From Paenibacillus lutimineralis (lineage in GTDB: Bacteria > Bacillota > Bacilli > Paenibacillales > Paenibacillaceae): 64,000 nt of DNA. Positions within the stretch are counted from its first letter, which is position 1; the number at the start of each line of letters is the position of its first letter. The notes below the pieces were generated by a model. The model did not search any database, was not told where the DNA came from, and worked only from the letters and a program-made list of their open reading frames with translations. The position numbers and the translations under genes were made by a program. Shown one piece after another: positions 50,778 to 61,734 of the stretch. Location of the stretch: contig NZ_CP034346.1 in NCBI RefSeq assembly GCF_003991425.1, positions 5,642,501 to 5,706,500 of the forward strand, given 5' to 3'.

Positions 50778-52076
50778 CTATTTATTAATAAAACCTTTAT
50801 AGTGCCGTTTAATCAATTGTCCCTCAATCGTCTTCATCGTATCCAATGCAACACCGATCACGATCAGAATCGAGGTTCCACCGATTTGTACAGTCTTAGG
50901 CAGGTGAGCCAAAGCACCTAAACCAACCGGAAGAATCGAAATTGCGGCCAGGAACAGAGCTCCTGTCATTGTCAGACGCGTCAATACCCGTGTCAAATAA
51001 GTTTGTGTCGCCTTACCCGGACGAATGCCTGGAATAAATCCGCCATTCTTCTTCATGTTCTCAGCAAGCTGCTGAGGGTTCATCTGCACGAAAGTGTAGA
51101 AGAACGTGAATCCGATAATCATCACAACATAAAGCACCATACCTAATGCATGGTCAATGGCCAAGTTCTTGCTGACCCATTGCGCCCAGCCATGAGTTGA
51201 CCAGAAGCTGGCAATGATAACCGGGAATTGTAGAAGCGATACAGCGAAAATGACTGGAATAACGCCCGCCGAGTTAATCTTCAGCGGAATATGTGTATTC
51301 TGGCCACCATACATCTTATTGCCCACAACGCGCTTAGCATATTGTACTGGAATTTTACGAATCGCTTGTTGGATGTAAATTACACCAATAATGATAAGTA
51401 CGCAGACCAATACGATTGCAATTCCCTTTACCACATTCATGAAGGTTTGTCCTTCAACGATAAATTCGGAACGAGCAATGTTCTGGATATGAGACGGGAA
51501 CGCGGCAACGATCCCAGCGAAGATAATCAACGAGATCCCGTTACCAATCCCTTTATCCGTGATCTGCTCACCAAGCCACATTAAGAACGAAGTACCTGCA
51601 GTCAGCACAATTGCAATAACAAGGTAATCCGCAAATGTAGCATTTGGTACCATCTCAGTACCATACAAGCGGTTGAATCCGATCGAAGTCGCGAACGCTT
51701 GAATCAATGCCAGAACTACCGTGCCGTAGCGGGTAATCTGGGCCATCTTCTTCTTACCATACTCCCCTTGCTTCGCCCATTCCGCAAATTTCGGAATGAC
51801 GTCCATAGAGAGCAGTTGAACAATAATGGACGCCGTAATATACGGAAAGATCCCGAGCGCAAAGATGGAGAAGTTCTTGAGAGCACCGCCCGAGAAGGTG
51901 TTCAGGAACCCGAACAAGTCGCTCCCTGCATTGTTGACCGTCTCAAACACCCGGGTGTCAACACCCGGAACCGGAACAAAAGATCCGATCCGATAGATGA
52001 TAAAGATAAACAATGTAAACAGAATACGCGTGCGCAGGTCCTTCACGTTCCAAATGTTCTTAATGGTTTTAAACAT
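50778..52076 (-). CDS. secY: protein translocase subunit SecY
   Basis: A 432-residue, ten-segment membrane channel: [40 protein letters not shown] (plug and first segments), and GIRPGKATQTYL, close to the ribosome-binding loops. It forms the Sec translocon with SecE and SecG. The start overlaps the rplO stop by one base, so the two genes are coupled. Confidence 0.98.
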   Translation of the reverse strand: MFKTIKNIWNVKDLRTRILFTLFIFIIYRIGSFVPVPGVDTRVFETVNNAGSDLFGFLNTFSGGALKNFSIFALGIFPYITASIIVQLLSMDVIPKFAEWAKQGEYGKKKMAQITRYGTVVLALIQAFATSIGFNRLYGTEMVPNATFADYLVIAIVLTAGTSFLMWLGEQITDKGIGNGISLIIFAGIVAAFPSHIQNIARSEFIVEGQTFMNVVKGIAIVLVCVLIIIGVIYIQQAIRKIPVQYAKRVVGNKMYGGQNTHIPLKINSAGVIPVIFAVSLLQFPVIIASFWSTHGWAQWVSKNLAIDHALGMVLYVVMIIGFTFFYTFVQMNPQQLAENMKKNGGFIPGIRPGKATQTYLTRVLTRLTMTGALFLAAISILPVGLGALAHLPKTVQIGGTSILIVIGVALDTMKTIEGQLIKRHYKGFINK

Positions 52077-52516
52077 TAGATCACCTCGGTTTTACCGCCG
52101 GCAGCCTCGATTTTCTCTACCGCAGATTGAGAGAACTTATTAGCTTTAACCGTCAATTTGACAGTAACTTCACCGTTGCCAAGAATCTTGATGCCGCTTT
52201 TAGCGTTTTTCACGATACCTTGATCCATCAACAGTTCAGGAGTAACCTCTGTACCCGCCGCAAAGCTGTTAAGTTCCTCGATGTTCACAATCGCATACTC
52301 TTTCCGCGTCGGATTGATAAATCCGCGTTTTGGCAAGCGACGATACAACGGGTTTTGACCGCCTTCGAAGCCCGGACGAACACCACCGCCGGAACGAGCG
52401 TTTTGACCTTTGTGACCACGCGTAGATGTTTTACCCATACCACTACCAGTACCGCGACCAACGCGTTTGCGTTCGTGACGGGAACCAGCAGCTGAGGAAA
52501 GCTCATGTAACTTCAT
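52076..52516 (-). CDS. rplO: 50S ribosomal protein L15
   Basis: A 146-residue L15 with [40 protein letters not shown] and a globular C-terminus with [14 protein letters not shown]. The ATG at 52516 follows AAGGAGGTGCAACGAACG. The extended Gly/Arg-rich arm runs into 23S rRNA. Confidence 0.97.
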   Translation of the reverse strand: MKLHELSSAAGSRHERKRVGRGTGSGMGKTSTRGHKGQNARSGGGVRPGFEGGQNPLYRRLPKRGFINPTRKEYAIVNIEELNSFAAGTEVTPELLMDQGIVKNAKSGIKILGNGEVTVKLTVKANKFSQSAVEKIEAAGGKTEVI

Positions 52517-52613
52517 CGTTCGTTGCACCTCCTTATTTATTGTTGGCATTAGCCGCTAACGTTAACCCGCTTGATGCGGGTCCGTCAGTACTGAATGCAG
52601 TTATCGCTTCAGA

Positions 52614-52799
52614 TTACTCCGCAATCTCTTGAACCTTAACCAGGTGGCTTACTTGATTAACCATGCCACGAATAGCAGGATTATCGTTATGAACCACAGT
52701 TTGGTTAATTTTGCGAAGTCCCAATGTTTTCACGGTAGTACGTTGGTTCTCCGGACGTCCGATCAAACTACGCACGAGGGTAATTTGCAATTTAGCCAT
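52614..52799 (-). CDS. rpmD: 50S ribosomal protein L30
   Basis: A 61-residue L30 ([20 protein letters not shown] ... [15 protein letters not shown]), typical length. The start follows AAGGAGGGAATTCTC. It lies 13 bases after rpsE. Confidence 0.96.
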   Translation of the reverse strand: MAKLQITLVRSLIGRPENQRTTVKTLGLRKINQTVVHNDNPAIRGMVNQVSHLVKVQEIAE

Positions 52800-52812
52800 G
52801 AGAATTCCCTCC

Positions 52813-53310
52813 TTAACCGAGTAGTTCTTCGACGGATTTACCGCGTAATTTCGCAACATCTTCAGCGCGTTTCAGACGGGAAAGACCCTCCAAAGTCGCG
52901 TTGACCATGTTGATGGAATTCGAAGAACCTAAAGATTTTGTAAGAATGTCGCCTACGCCTGCAAGTTCGAGAACCGCACGAACAGGACCACCGGCGATAA
53001 CTCCTGTACCTTCTGATGCTGGTTTCAACAGAACGCTACCAGCGCCAAAACGTCCAGTTACCAAGTGAGGGATTGTAGTCCCTACGATTGGTACGTAGAT
53101 AAGATTTTTCTTCGCATCGTCGATACCTTTGCGAATCGCATCTGGAACCTCGCCAGCTTTACCGATACCAGCACCAACCCAGCCTTTGCCGTCACCGACA
53201 ACAACCAGTGCGCTGAAGCTAAAACGACGTCCGCCTTTAACTACTTTAGCAACACGGTTAATGTGTACTACTCTTTCAGTCAGTTCTAAAGTGTTCGGAT
53301 CTACACGCAA
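52813..53310 (-). CDS. rpsE: 30S ribosomal protein S5
   Basis: A 165-residue S5: [20 protein letters not shown] (dsRNA-binding fold), [20 protein letters not shown] and [20 protein letters not shown]. It has roles in decoding fidelity and the mRNA entry tunnel. Ribosome site AGGAGG before the ATG. Confidence 0.97.
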   Translation of the reverse strand: MRVDPNTLELTERVVHINRVAKVVKGGRRFSFSALVVVGDGKGWVGAGIGKAGEVPDAIRKGIDDAKKNLIYVPIVGTTIPHLVTGRFGAGSVLLKPASEGTGVIAGGPVRAVLELAGVGDILTKSLGSSNSINMVNATLEGLSRLKRAEDVAKLRGKSVEELLG

Positions 53311-53337
53311 GTGATTAACCTCCTTTTATAAATATTT

Positions 53338-53706
53338 TTAGAATTCAAGACCTGCTTCACGAGCTGCTTCTGCCAAAGCTTGAATTCGTCCATGATACAA
53401 GTAACCGCCGCGGTCAAATACCACAACTTTCTTGCCTTGCTCTTGTGCACGCTTAGCGATCATCTCTCCAACTTTACGTGCAGATTCAACGTTACCGCCG
53501 TTCTTGATTTCACCGCTCAGTTCTTTCTCAATTGTCGAAGCGGATACGATCGTTACACCAGCCACATCATCGATCAATTGAGCATAGATGTGTTTGGAAG
53601 AACGGAATACGTTAAGTCTTGGACGTTCAGCCGTACCAGTCACTTTTCTACGTACACGCAAATGTCTTTTCAGACGCGCTTTATTCTTATCGCCTTTAGT
53701 GATCAT
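53338..53706 (-). CDS. rplR: 50S ribosomal protein L18
   Basis: A 122-residue L18, a 5S rRNA-binding protein: [40 protein letters not shown] and [20 protein letters not shown]. The ATG at 53706 fits the family start; the in-frame GTG nine bases earlier lies inside the ribosome site AGGGAGTG. Confidence 0.97.
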   Translation of the reverse strand: MITKGDKNKARLKRHLRVRRKVTGTAERPRLNVFRSSKHIYAQLIDDVAGVTIVSASTIEKELSGEIKNGGNVESARKVGEMIAKRAQEQGKKVVVFDRGGYLYHGRIQALAEAAREAGLEF

Positions 53707-53787
53707 GACTTTCATTTCACTCCCTTCGGTTTACCTTCAAGCCATTTCGATTATGCTGCCTTCAGGCAAGCATAATAAGAAGAAACA

Positions 53788-54330
53788 TTATTTCTTCTTA
53801 CCAGCTTTACCTTCTTTACGAATAATACGTTCGCCTTCGTACTTGATACCTTTACCTTTGTAAGGCTCAGGTGCACGTACAGCACGGACTTTCGCAGCAT
53901 ATTCGCCTACGCGTTCTTTGTTGATCCCTTTAACAATGATCTTTGTGTTGGCAGGGACTTCAAATTCGATACCTGCTTCCGGAGTGATTTCTACCGGATG
54001 GGAGTAACCCACGTTGAGTACCAGTTTCTCGCCGGATTTGCTTGCGCGGTATCCGACACCAACTAGTTCAAGAGTCTTGGAATAACCTTCAGTTACCCCG
54101 CTCACCATGTTGTTCACTACACTGCGAGTAGTACCGTGCAGGGAACGATGCAATTTATTATCAGAAGGACGTTCTACGAGGATTTGGTTGTCTTCAACCG
54201 TTACCTTAATGTCCTTATGAATCTCACGAGTCAAAGTGCCTTTAGGGCCCTTCACTGTAATGACGCTATTGTTAAGTGTGACATCCACACCACTAGGTAC
54301 TGTAATTGGTTTGCGACCAATACGTGACAT
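53788..54330 (-). CDS. rplF: 50S ribosomal protein L6
   Basis: A 180-residue L6: [40 protein letters not shown] and the C-terminal [20 protein letters not shown] motif. The ATG at 54330 follows AAGGAGGTG. It sits near the GTPase centre of the large subunit. Confidence 0.97.
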   Translation of the reverse strand: MSRIGRKPITVPSGVDVTLNNSVITVKGPKGTLTREIHKDIKVTVEDNQILVERPSDNKLHRSLHGTTRSVVNNMVSGVTEGYSKTLELVGVGYRASKSGEKLVLNVGYSHPVEITPEAGIEFEVPANTKIIVKGINKERVGEYAAKVRAVRAPEPYKGKGIKYEGERIIRKEGKAGKKK

Positions 54331-54360
54331 TTGCTGCACCTCCTTGTTTTGTGACGTTAA

Positions 54361-54759
54361 TTACCAAACGTAGCAGAGAACTTCTCCGCCGGCTTTCGAT
54401 TGACGTGCTTCCTTATCGGTCATAACTCCCTTGGAAGTAGAGATAATCGCGATACCCAAGCCGCCGAGAACACGCGGAACTTCGTTGCTCTTCGTATATA
54501 CGCGAAGACCTGGTTTACTGATTCTTTTCAAACCAGTAATAACACGTTCATTGTTGGATCCGTATTTCAAGAAAACACGAATGATCCCTTGTTTATTATC
54601 ATCGATATACTCCGCATCACGGATGAAACCTTCGCGTTTCAAGATCTCAGCGATTTGTTTCTTGATCGTGGATGCAGGCATTTCCACCGTTTCGTGACGA
54701 ACTGTGTTCGCATTACGAATACGTGTAAGCATATCTGCAATTGGATCTGAAATGTTCAT
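54361..54759 (-). CDS. rpsH: 30S ribosomal protein S8
   Basis: A 132-residue S8: [20 protein letters not shown], and the C-terminal [20 protein letters not shown] motif that ends in GGEVLCYVW. In many bacteria S8 autoregulates the spc operon. Good GGAGG site; rpsN upstream by 30 bases. Confidence 0.97.
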   Translation of the reverse strand: MNISDPIADMLTRIRNANTVRHETVEMPASTIKKQIAEILKREGFIRDAEYIDDNKQGIIRVFLKYGSNNERVITGLKRISKPGLRVYTKSNEVPRVLGGLGIAIISTSKGVMTDKEARQSKAGGEVLCYVW

Positions 54760-54789
54760 TCATGAAACCTCCTTCCCGTTGTTGATGGT

Positions 54790-54975
54790 TTACCAGCTTG
54801 CCTTCTTAACGCCAGGGATCTGGCCTTTATATGCTAATTCGCGGAAGCAAATTCTGCAGATTTTAAACTTTTGCAATACAGAATGTGGACGACCACAACG
54901 TTCGCAGCGAGTATAAGCCCGCACTTTGAATTTTGGCGCACGTTGTTGTTTAACTTTCATTGAAGTTTTTGCCAC
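54790..54975 (-). CDS. rpsZ: 30S ribosomal protein S14, zinc-binding type Z
   Basis: A 61-residue S14 with two zinc CxxC pairs (CERCGRPH and CRICF), so the zinc-dependent type rather than the longer zinc-free paralogue. Start is a GTG at 54975 that gives the family sequence [19 protein letters not shown] lies upstream. Position between rplE and rpsH is standard. Confidence 0.96.
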   Translation of the reverse strand: MAKTSMKVKQQRAPKFKVRAYTRCERCGRPHSVLQKFKICRICFRELAYKGQIPGVKKASW

Positions 54976-55021
54976 TAAACCTGACACCTCCTAAATAATT
55001 TCGGAGCTGATATGCCATTTA

Positions 55022-55564
55022 TTATTTAACAAATGGCATTCCGAGCCCTGTAAGCAGCTCGCGGGACTCTTCGTCCGTTTTAGCTGTTGTAACGATAACG
55101 ATATCCATACCACGTACTTTATCAACTTTGTCATACTCGATCTCTGGGAAGATCAATTGTTCCTTAAGACCAAGTGTGTAGTTACCGCGTCCATCGAATG
55201 CTTTGTTCGATACGCCGTGGAAGTCACGAACGCGTGGAAGCGTTACATTGAACAATTTGTCAAGGAAATAGTACATACGCTCGCCGCGAAGAGTTACCTT
55301 CACACCGATTGGCATGTTCTCGCGAAGTTTGAAACCAGCGATGGATTTCTTAGCGCGAGTAATTACTGGTTTTTGACCAGCGATAAGTTGCATATCATTA
55401 ACTGCAGAATCAAGCACCTTCGAGTTAGCAACAGCGTCACCAACACCCATGTTAATAACTACTTTCTCGACTTTCGGTACTTGCATTACTGTAGAGTAGT
55501 TGAATTTTTGAATCAAAGCAGGTGTTACTTCGCTCAAATAGCGTTCTTTCAATCTAGTTGCCAT
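55022..55564 (-). CDS. rplE: 50S ribosomal protein L5
   Basis: A 180-residue L5: [40 protein letters not shown], and [20 protein letters not shown]. It binds 5S rRNA and contacts P-site tRNA. The ribosome site AAAGGAGGTCC precedes the ATG. Confidence 0.97.
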   Translation of the reverse strand: MATRLKERYLSEVTPALIQKFNYSTVMQVPKVEKVVINMGVGDAVANSKVLDSAVNDMQLIAGQKPVITRAKKSIAGFKLRENMPIGVKVTLRGERMYYFLDKLFNVTLPRVRDFHGVSNKAFDGRGNYTLGLKEQLIFPEIEYDKVDKVRGMDIVIVTTAKTDEESRELLTGLGMPFVK

Positions 55565-55596
55565 GAATCATGGACCTCCTTTCTTAAGTTCCTGGA

Positions 55597-55950
55597 TTAG
55601 TCGATTACTTCACCGGATTTCTTAGCTACACGAACCTTCTTGCCGTTGTCCAATACTTTGTAACCGATACGGGTTACTTTTCCGCTCTTAGGATCAACGT
55701 GCATTACGTTCGATACATGAATCGGAGCTTCCTTCTCGATAATGCCGCCTTGTGGATTCAACTGGCTAGGCTTTTGGTGTTTCTTCACCATGTTCACGCC
55801 TTCCACAAGAACGCGGTTCTCACGAGGATAAGCGGCGATGACGCGGCCTTTTTTGCCTTTGTCTTTGCCGGAGATCACGATAACCGTGTCGTCCTTCTTA
55901 ACATGAAGCTTATTGTTATGGGATTCCAGAATCTTTTTCAATCTAGGCAT
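55597..55950 (-). CDS. rplX: 50S ribosomal protein L24
   Basis: A 117-residue L24 with a KOW motif ([20 protein letters not shown]) and [20 protein letters not shown]. It initiates 50S assembly. The start follows AGGAGGTGTAAATAG. It lies 33 bases before rplE. Confidence 0.97.
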   Translation of the reverse strand: MPRLKKILESHNNKLHVKKDDTVIVISGKDKGKKGRVIAAYPRENRVLVEGVNMVKKHQKPSQLNPQGGIIEKEAPIHVSNVMHVDPKSGKVTRIGYKVLDNGKKVRVAKKSGEVID

Positions 55951-56006
55951 CTATTTACACCTCCTGTTTCGCACAGCTTAACGTACCATAGGATACGCAA
56001 TCTTTA

Positions 56007-56378
56007 TTAGATAACTTCCGGAGCCAAGGAAACGATTTTCATGAAGTCTTTATCGCGAAGTTCGCGGGCAACTGGTCCGAAAATACGAGTACCACGTGGG
56101 CTCTTGTCTTCTTTAACAACTACCGCTGCGTTCTCATCAAATGCGATGTAAGAACCGTCTTTACGACGTACGGAACGTTTTGTACGAACAACAACCGCTC
56201 TGACTACATCGCCCTTTTTGACAACGCCGCCTGGTGTTGCTTGTTTCACAGAACAAACGATCAAATCGCCAATTTGTGCTGTGCGCGCACGACCAGTACC
56301 ACCCAAAACGCGAATACACATCAATTCCTTCGCGCCAGAGTTATCAGCCACATGCAAACGTGTAAATGGTTGAATCAT
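56007..56378 (-). CDS. rplN: 50S ribosomal protein L14
   Basis: A 123-residue L14: [40 protein letters not shown] and the end [16 protein letters not shown]. It forms intersubunit bridges and binds RsfS-type silencing factors. GGGAGG ribosome site. Confidence 0.97.
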   Translation of the reverse strand: MIQPFTRLHVADNSGAKELMCIRVLGGTGRARTAQIGDLIVCSVKQATPGGVVKKGDVVRAVVVRTKRSVRRKDGSYIAFDENAAVVVKEDKSPRGTRIFGPVARELRDKDFMKIVSLAPEVI

Positions 56379-56414
56379 CGTTATATCCTCCCTTCGATCA
56401 AAACTACGGTGCTA

Positions 56415-56678
56415 TTAAATAACAATTGCTTTTTCAATAACTTCAACGAGTCTCCAGCGCTTGTCTTTAGACAACGGGCGTGTTTCAGCAATTTTAACAG
56501 TATCACCGATTTTAGCTGTGTTATTTTCATCATGTGCTTTAAATTTCTTCGTATATTTCATACGTTTATGATAAAGATCATGCTTCTTGTAGGTTTCTAC
56601 TGCTACAACAATGGTCTTATCCATTTTGTCGCTTACGACTTTACCAATTTGCACTTTACGGGCGTTACGTTCGCTCAT
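56415..56678 (-). CDS. rpsQ: 30S ribosomal protein S17
   Basis: An 87-residue S17: [20 protein letters not shown], and [13 protein letters not shown], ending [15 protein letters not shown]. The ATG at 56678 follows GGAAGGAGGCTAACC; earlier in-frame codons lack a site. Confidence 0.97.
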   Translation of the reverse strand: MSERNARKVQIGKVVSDKMDKTIVVAVETYKKHDLYHKRMKYTKKFKAHDENNTAKIGDTVKIAETRPLSKDKRWRLVEVIEKAIVI

Positions 56679-56728
56679 GGTTAGCCTCCTTCCTGAACAT
56701 TCGCGCTTGGTCCGAGCCAGGCGCAATA

Positions 56729-56926
56729 TTAGCTAATCCCAAGTTCTCTTTGACGTAATACGGTTTTAGCACGAGCTATTTCCTTACGCACATCACGGAT
56801 CCGAGTCGGGTTATCAAGCTGGCCAGTAGCCAATTGAAAACGGAGGTTAAAGAGTTCTTCTTTAAATCCTGCAACTTTTTGTTCAATCTCAGCAGTGGTT
56901 AAGTTGCGAAGTTCATTAGCTTTCAT
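56729..56926 (-). CDS. rpmC: 50S ribosomal protein L29
   Basis: A 65-residue L29: [40 protein letters not shown]. It lies at the polypeptide tunnel exit beside L23. The ATG at 56926 overlaps the rplP end by 11 bases; GGTGG lies upstream. Confidence 0.97.
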   Translation of the reverse strand: MKANELRNLTTAEIEQKVAGFKEELFNLRFQLATGQLDNPTRIRDVRKEIARAKTVLRQRELGIS

Positions 56927-57350
56927 TTGCTTCACCACCCAATTCTTCACGTTTCACAAACTTAGTCTTGATTGGCAGTTTGTGAGCGGCAAGACGCATA
57001 GCTTCACGAGCAACTTCCTCCGATACACCGGCAAGTTCAAACATGATCTTACCAGGTTTCACAACTGCAACCCATTTTTCTACGTTACCTTTACCGCTAC
57101 CCATCCGAACTTCAAGAGGCTTTTGAGTAATCGGCTTGTCAGGGAAAATTTTAATCCATACTTTACCGCCCCGTTTGATGTAACGCGTCATTGCAATACG
57201 CGCTGCTTCAATTTGACGGTTTGTAATCCAAGTTGGCTCAAGAGCTTGCAGGCCGTATTCACCGAAGTTCAATTCAGTGCCGCCTTTTGCTTGACCTCTC
57301 AGACTACCGCGTTGTTGCTTGCGGTGTTTTACACGTTTTGGTACCAACAT
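56916..57350 (-). CDS. rplP: 50S ribosomal protein L16
   Basis: A 144-residue L16: [40 protein letters not shown] and [20 protein letters not shown]. It helps place A-site tRNA. It follows rpsC by two bases. Confidence 0.97.
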   Translation of the reverse strand: MLVPKRVKHRKQQRGSLRGQAKGGTELNFGEYGLQALEPTWITNRQIEAARIAMTRYIKRGGKVWIKIFPDKPITQKPLEVRMGSGKGNVEKWVAVVKPGKIMFELAGVSEEVAREAMRLAAHKLPIKTKFVKREELGGEANES

Positions 57351-57352
57351 GA

Positions 57353-58021
57353 TTAGTTGCCTCCTTCCTGAGCAGCTGGTTGTTTCTTAGCCGTAGGAAG
57401 AACCTCTCCACGATAGATCCATACTTTCACGCCAATACGTCCATAAGTCGTATGTGCTTCTGCCGTACCGTAATCGATGTCGGCGCGGAGCGTATGAAGT
57501 GGAACAGTTCCTTCACTGTAGCCCTCTGTACGAGCAATTTCAGCACCGCCGAGACGACCGCTGACTGCTGTCTTAATCCCTTTCGCTCCTGAACGCATAG
57601 TTCTTTGGATTGCTTGCTTCAAAGCACGACGGAAAGAAACACGACGTTCCAATTGTTGTGCGATGCTCTCAGCAACGAGAATTGCGTCAAGATCAGGGTG
57701 TTTAATTTCAGAAATATTGATGTGAACCTTCTTGCCACCTGCAATCTTCGTAATTTCGTTACGCAGATTTTCAACTTCCGAACCACCTTTACCGATAACC
57801 ATACCTGGTTTCGCAGTGTGGATCGTCACATTCACACGATTAGCCGCTCTCTCGATTTCGATGCGAGATACTGCGGAGTCTTTCAATTTATTCTTCAGGT
57901 GTTCACGAATTTTAACGTCTTCAAGCAAGAGATCACCGAAATCTTTACCTGCATACCATTTGGATTCCCAATCACGGATAATCCCTACTCGTAATCCGAC
58001 CGGATTTACCTTTTGGCCCAC
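57353..58021 (-). CDS. rpsC: 30S ribosomal protein S3
   Basis: A 222-residue S3 with the KH domain ([18 protein letters not shown]) and [16 protein letters not shown] at the end. Start is the GTG at 58021, which gives the family sequence [14 protein letters not shown] and follows AAGGAGG. The longer frame upstream overlaps rplV and is not used. Confidence 0.97.
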   Translation of the reverse strand: MGQKVNPVGLRVGIIRDWESKWYAGKDFGDLLLEDVKIREHLKNKLKDSAVSRIEIERAANRVNVTIHTAKPGMVIGKGGSEVENLRNEITKIAGGKKVHINISEIKHPDLDAILVAESIAQQLERRVSFRRALKQAIQRTMRSGAKGIKTAVSGRLGGAEIARTEGYSEGTVPLHTLRADIDYGTAEAHTTYGRIGVKVWIYRGEVLPTAKKQPAAQEGGN

Positions 58022-58034
58022 ACGTTTTCCCTCC

Positions 58035-58367
58035 TTATTTTTCGGATACCACCAAAGTAATGTGGCTTGTGCGTTTGTTGATCCGGCTAGCACGTCCCAT
58101 TGCACGAGGGCGGAAACGTTTCATTGTCGGACCTTGGTTTACGTAAGCTTGTGTAATAACCAATTTATTTACATCCATAGAATAGTTGTGTTCAGCATTA
58201 GCAATCGCCGAATTCAGAAGCTTCTCCACGATCGGGGATGCGCCCTTTGGAGTATGGCGGAGAATTGCGATCGCTTCGCCAACTTGCTTACCACGGATCA
58301 AGTCAACTACGAGTTGAGCTTTGCGGGGAGCAATGCGAACAGACTTTACATGTGCTTTAGCTTCCAT
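58035..58367 (-). CDS. rplV: 50S ribosomal protein L22
   Basis: A 110-residue L22: [40 protein letters not shown] and [20 protein letters not shown], with a loop lining the exit tunnel (site of some macrolide-resistance changes). The ribosome site GAGGAGGTAAC precedes it. Confidence 0.97.
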   Translation of the reverse strand: MEAKAHVKSVRIAPRKAQLVVDLIRGKQVGEAIAILRHTPKGASPIVEKLLNSAIANAEHNYSMDVNKLVITQAYVNQGPTMKRFRPRAMGRASRINKRTSHITLVVSEK

Positions 58368-58403
58368 GTGTTGTTACCTCCTCTCAAACGAAGAACTTAT
58401 CGT

Positions 58404-58682
58404 TTAGCGTCTCGTTTTCTTGTCGTCATCCGTATGACCTTTGTAGGTACGGGTTGGAGCAAATTCACCAAGTTTATGCCCTACCATGTCCTCTGTTACG
58501 TATACCGGTACGTGTTTACGTCCGTCGTATACACCAAAAGTATGGCCGATGAATTGTGGAAAAATTGTCGAACGGCGCGACCAAGTTTTAATAACCACTT
58601 TCTTGTTCGATGCGCTCGCTTCTTCCACCTTTTTCAACATATATCCGTCAATAAAAGGTCCTTTTTTAAGACTACGGCTCAT
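58404..58682 (-). CDS. rpsS: 30S ribosomal protein S19
   Basis: A 92-residue S19: [20 protein letters not shown], then [20 protein letters not shown] and [18 protein letters not shown] at 58682 after GGGAGGATATTCA. It binds the head of the 30S subunit with S13. Confidence 0.97.
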   Translation of the reverse strand: MSRSLKKGPFIDGYMLKKVEEASASNKKVVIKTWSRRSTIFPQFIGHTFGVYDGRKHVPVYVTEDMVGHKLGEFAPTRTYKGHTDDDKKTRR

Positions 58683-58754
58683 TGAATATCCTCCCTTCAT
58701 ACTGCTTGTTTCGAACTATAATTCAATGCCGTGAAGTGATCCGCGAGGCGCGGA

Positions 58755-59585
58755 TTACTTCGTGCGGCCACGAACGATATACTTATCAGATGCTTTGCCT
58801 TTTTTACGCGTTTTGTAACCAAGGGTTGGTTTGCCCCAAGGAGACAATGGCGATTTACGGCCGATCGGAGCACGACCTTCACCACCACCGTGAGGGTGAT
58901 CGTTAGGGTTCATAACAACACCGCGAACTTCAGGACGTTGGCCCTTCCAGCGATTGCGGCCTGCTTTACCGATCTTGATCAATTCATGGTCTGCATTACC
59001 TACAGAACCGATTGTAGCACGGCAAACTTTGAGAATTTTACGCATTTCGCCAGAAGAAAGACGAACTGTTACGTATTTTTCTTCTTTACCGAGCAATTGA
59101 GCTTCAGTACCGGCAGCACGAACGAGTTGTCCACCTTTACCTGGTTGCAGCTCAATGTTGTGGATAACTGTACCCACTGGGATGTTCTCGAGTGGAAGAG
59201 CATTACCGATTTTGATGTCGGAACCTACGCCAGACTCGATAACATCGCCTACTTTAAGCCCTTGTGGAGCAATAATGTAGCGTTTTTCACCGTCAGTATA
59301 GTGGATCAAAGCAATGTTAGAAGTCCGGTTCGGGTCGTACTCGATAGTAGCAACGCGGCCTGGAATTCCATCTTTGTTCCGTTTGAAGTCGATGATACGA
59401 TATTTACGTTTGTGTCCACCGCCATGGTGACGCACAGTGATTTTACCTTGGTTGTTGCGGCCAGCTGTTTTGCTCAGCGGCGCAAGCAAGGATTTCTCCG
59501 GTGTATCTGTGGTGATTTCTTCGAATGTCGATACGGACATTCCACGTCTTGCCGGAGATGTCGGTTTATACTTTTTAATAGGCAC
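58755..59585 (-). CDS. rplB: 50S ribosomal protein L2
   Basis: A 276-residue L2: [40 protein letters not shown], and the C-terminal [20 protein letters not shown] loop near the peptidyl transferase centre. A 28-bp gap separates it from rplW. Confidence 0.98.
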   Translation of the reverse strand: MPIKKYKPTSPARRGMSVSTFEEITTDTPEKSLLAPLSKTAGRNNQGKITVRHHGGGHKRKYRIIDFKRNKDGIPGRVATIEYDPNRTSNIALIHYTDGEKRYIIAPQGLKVGDVIESGVGSDIKIGNALPLENIPVGTVIHNIELQPGKGGQLVRAAGTEAQLLGKEEKYVTVRLSSGEMRKILKVCRATIGSVGNADHELIKIGKAGRNRWKGQRPEVRGVVMNPNDHPHGGGEGRAPIGRKSPLSPWGKPTLGYKTRKKGKASDKYIVRGRTK

Positions 59586-59613
59586 TAGATTTCCCTCCTT
59601 ACTTCAGACAATT

Positions 59614-59904
59614 TTATACCGATTCAAAGAATTCGAGCGGTTTGCTGTCCGGAGTCAAAGTCACGAACGCTTTCTTCCATTCCGGAGTATAACCGAAATG
59701 ACGTCCATAACGTTTTGGCTTGCCAGGAACACGCAGAGTATTCACATTGCTCACTTTAACTTTGAAGATCTCTTCAACCGCTTTTTTAATTTCGGTTTTG
59801 TTAGCACGAATGTCAACTTCGAACACATATTTAAGCTCGTTCATGTAATCAGCAGTACGTTCTGTGATTAATGGACGCTTAATAATATCACGAGGATCTT
59901 TCAT
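59614..59904 (-). CDS. rplW: 50S ribosomal protein L23
   Basis: A 96-residue L23: [40 protein letters not shown] and a [20 protein letters not shown] end. It is the docking site for trigger factor and SRP at the tunnel exit. Start overlaps rplD stop by one base. Confidence 0.97.
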   Translation of the reverse strand: MKDPRDIIKRPLITERTADYMNELKYVFEVDIRANKTEIKKAVEEIFKVKVSNVNTLRVPGKPKRYGRHFGYTPEWKKAFVTLTPDSKPLEFFESV

Positions 59905-60527
59905 TACGCGAGCACCTCCTCTACCTTCTGAACTGCTTCCTTCGTAATGATCAGTTTGTCGTGCGAGAGCACGTCAAGAACATTAATGCCGTCAGCTGCT
60001 ACGAATTTAACACCAGGAATATTGCGAGCGGAAAGTGCTACATTGTCATCATAGCTAGGAGCTACTACAAGCGCCTTGCGATCAACCTTCAGGTTGTTCA
60101 AGATTGCAGCAAATTCTTTGGTCTTAGGTGCATTCAAGCTCAATGCATCAAGTACGATAATGTCCTGATCAATAACTTTAGCAGACAAAGCCGATTTGAT
60201 CGCCAGACGACGAACTTTCTTCGGCAATTTGTAAGCATAGCTGCGTGGAGTCGGTCCAAATACGATACCGCCACCAACCCATTGCGGAGAACGGATCGAA
60301 CCTTGACGGGCACGTCCTGTTCCTTTTTGCTTCCAAGGTTTACGACCACCGCCGCGAACTTCGGAGCGTCCTTTTACTTTGTGGGTACCAAAGCGAAGGG
60401 AAGCGCGTTGCATAACAACAGCTTCATGAAGCACATGAGTGTTCGGTTCGATACCGAATACCGCATCGTTCAATTCTACCTCGCCAACTTGGCTACCGCT
60501 AACATTAAAAAGTGCTACTTTTGGCAT
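59904..60527 (-). CDS. rplD: 50S ribosomal protein L4
   Basis: A 207-residue L4: [40 protein letters not shown] (exit-tunnel loop) and [20 protein letters not shown]. In some bacteria L4 controls its own operon. It lies 26 bases after rplC. Confidence 0.97.
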   Translation of the reverse strand: MPKVALFNVSGSQVGEVELNDAVFGIEPNTHVLHEAVVMQRASLRFGTHKVKGRSEVRGGGRKPWKQKGTGRARQGSIRSPQWVGGGIVFGPTPRSYAYKLPKKVRRLAIKSALSAKVIDQDIIVLDALSLNAPKTKEFAAILNNLKVDRKALVVAPSYDDNVALSARNIPGVKFVAADGINVLDVLSHDKLIITKEAVQKVEEVLA

Positions 60528-60553
60528 TCTCTGTTCCTCCTTTCTTCAGTTAA

Positions 60554-61177
60554 TTATTTTTTAATGGATTCTTTAACTTTTACGAAACTATTTTTAGGAC
60601 CTGGGATCGAACCTTTAACGAGCAGCACATTACGTTCTGCATCAACTCTCACGATTTCAAGGTTTTGAATCGTAACAGTGTCGCTACCCATATGTCCTGG
60701 AAGGCGTTTGCCCTTAGGAACACGGTTTGCTTGGATGGAACCCATGGAACCAGGTCTACGATGGTAACGGGAACCGTGAGACATAGGTCCGCGGCTTTGT
60801 CCCCAACGCTTGATTACACCTTGGAAACCTTTACCCTTCGAAATACCTGTTACGTCAACAAATTCGCCCTCAGCAAAAACATCAACCTTGACCTCCTGGC
60901 CAACTTCATATCCTGCCAAGTCAACACCGCGAACTTCGCGAACGTAGCGCTTAGGCGTTGTATTTGCCTTTTTCGCATGGCCAGCTTCTGGCTTAGTTAC
61001 TCTGCTTTCTTTCTTATCGGAGTAACCAAGTTGGATCGCTTCATAGCCATCGTTCTCTACGTCTTTCTTTTGCAGAACTACGTTAGAACTTGCTTCAATA
61101 ACTGTTACAGGAATGACATTACCTTCTGGGGTAAATACTTGAGTCATTCCGAGCTTTTTCCCTAAGATACCTTTCAT
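60554..61177 (-). CDS. rplC: 50S ribosomal protein L3
   Basis: A 207-residue L3: [20 protein letters not shown], and the loop [20 protein letters not shown] near the peptidyl transferase centre. It is an early assembly protein of 50S. Ribosome site AGAGGTGTCAAC. Confidence 0.97.
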   Translation of the reverse strand: MKGILGKKLGMTQVFTPEGNVIPVTVIEASSNVVLQKKDVENDGYEAIQLGYSDKKESRVTKPEAGHAKKANTTPKRYVREVRGVDLAGYEVGQEVKVDVFAEGEFVDVTGISKGKGFQGVIKRWGQSRGPMSHGSRYHRRPGSMGSIQANRVPKGKRLPGHMGSDTVTIQNLEIVRVDAERNVLLVKGSIPGPKNSFVKVKESIKK

Positions 61178-61221
61178 GTTGACACCTCTTTTCCTCTTTC
61201 GTTTCCATTCAATAATGGATA

Positions 61222-61638
<417 letters not shown>

Positions 61639-61668
61639 TCATCGCAACGTCACAGAACAACATTCATT

Positions 61669-61697
61669 ATTATATAGAAAAGCTGTGCTCATTGCAA
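61669..61697 (-). promoter_or_regulatory. sigma-A promoter of the S10 operon
   Basis: TTGCAA (61697-61692), 17-base spacer, TATAAT (61674-61669) on the minus strand. The start site would fall near 61662, giving a leader of about 130 bases. Confidence 0.7.
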
Positions 61698-61734
61698 GCA
61701 AAATTTATTATATTTATCTTATAATTGTTGAATC

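Noticed and set aside
53380..53863. Plus-strand frames opposite the ribosomal protein genes (here and throughout 43-64 kb)
   Set aside because: They are antisense shadows of biased r-protein codons with no ribosome sites or recognisable domains.
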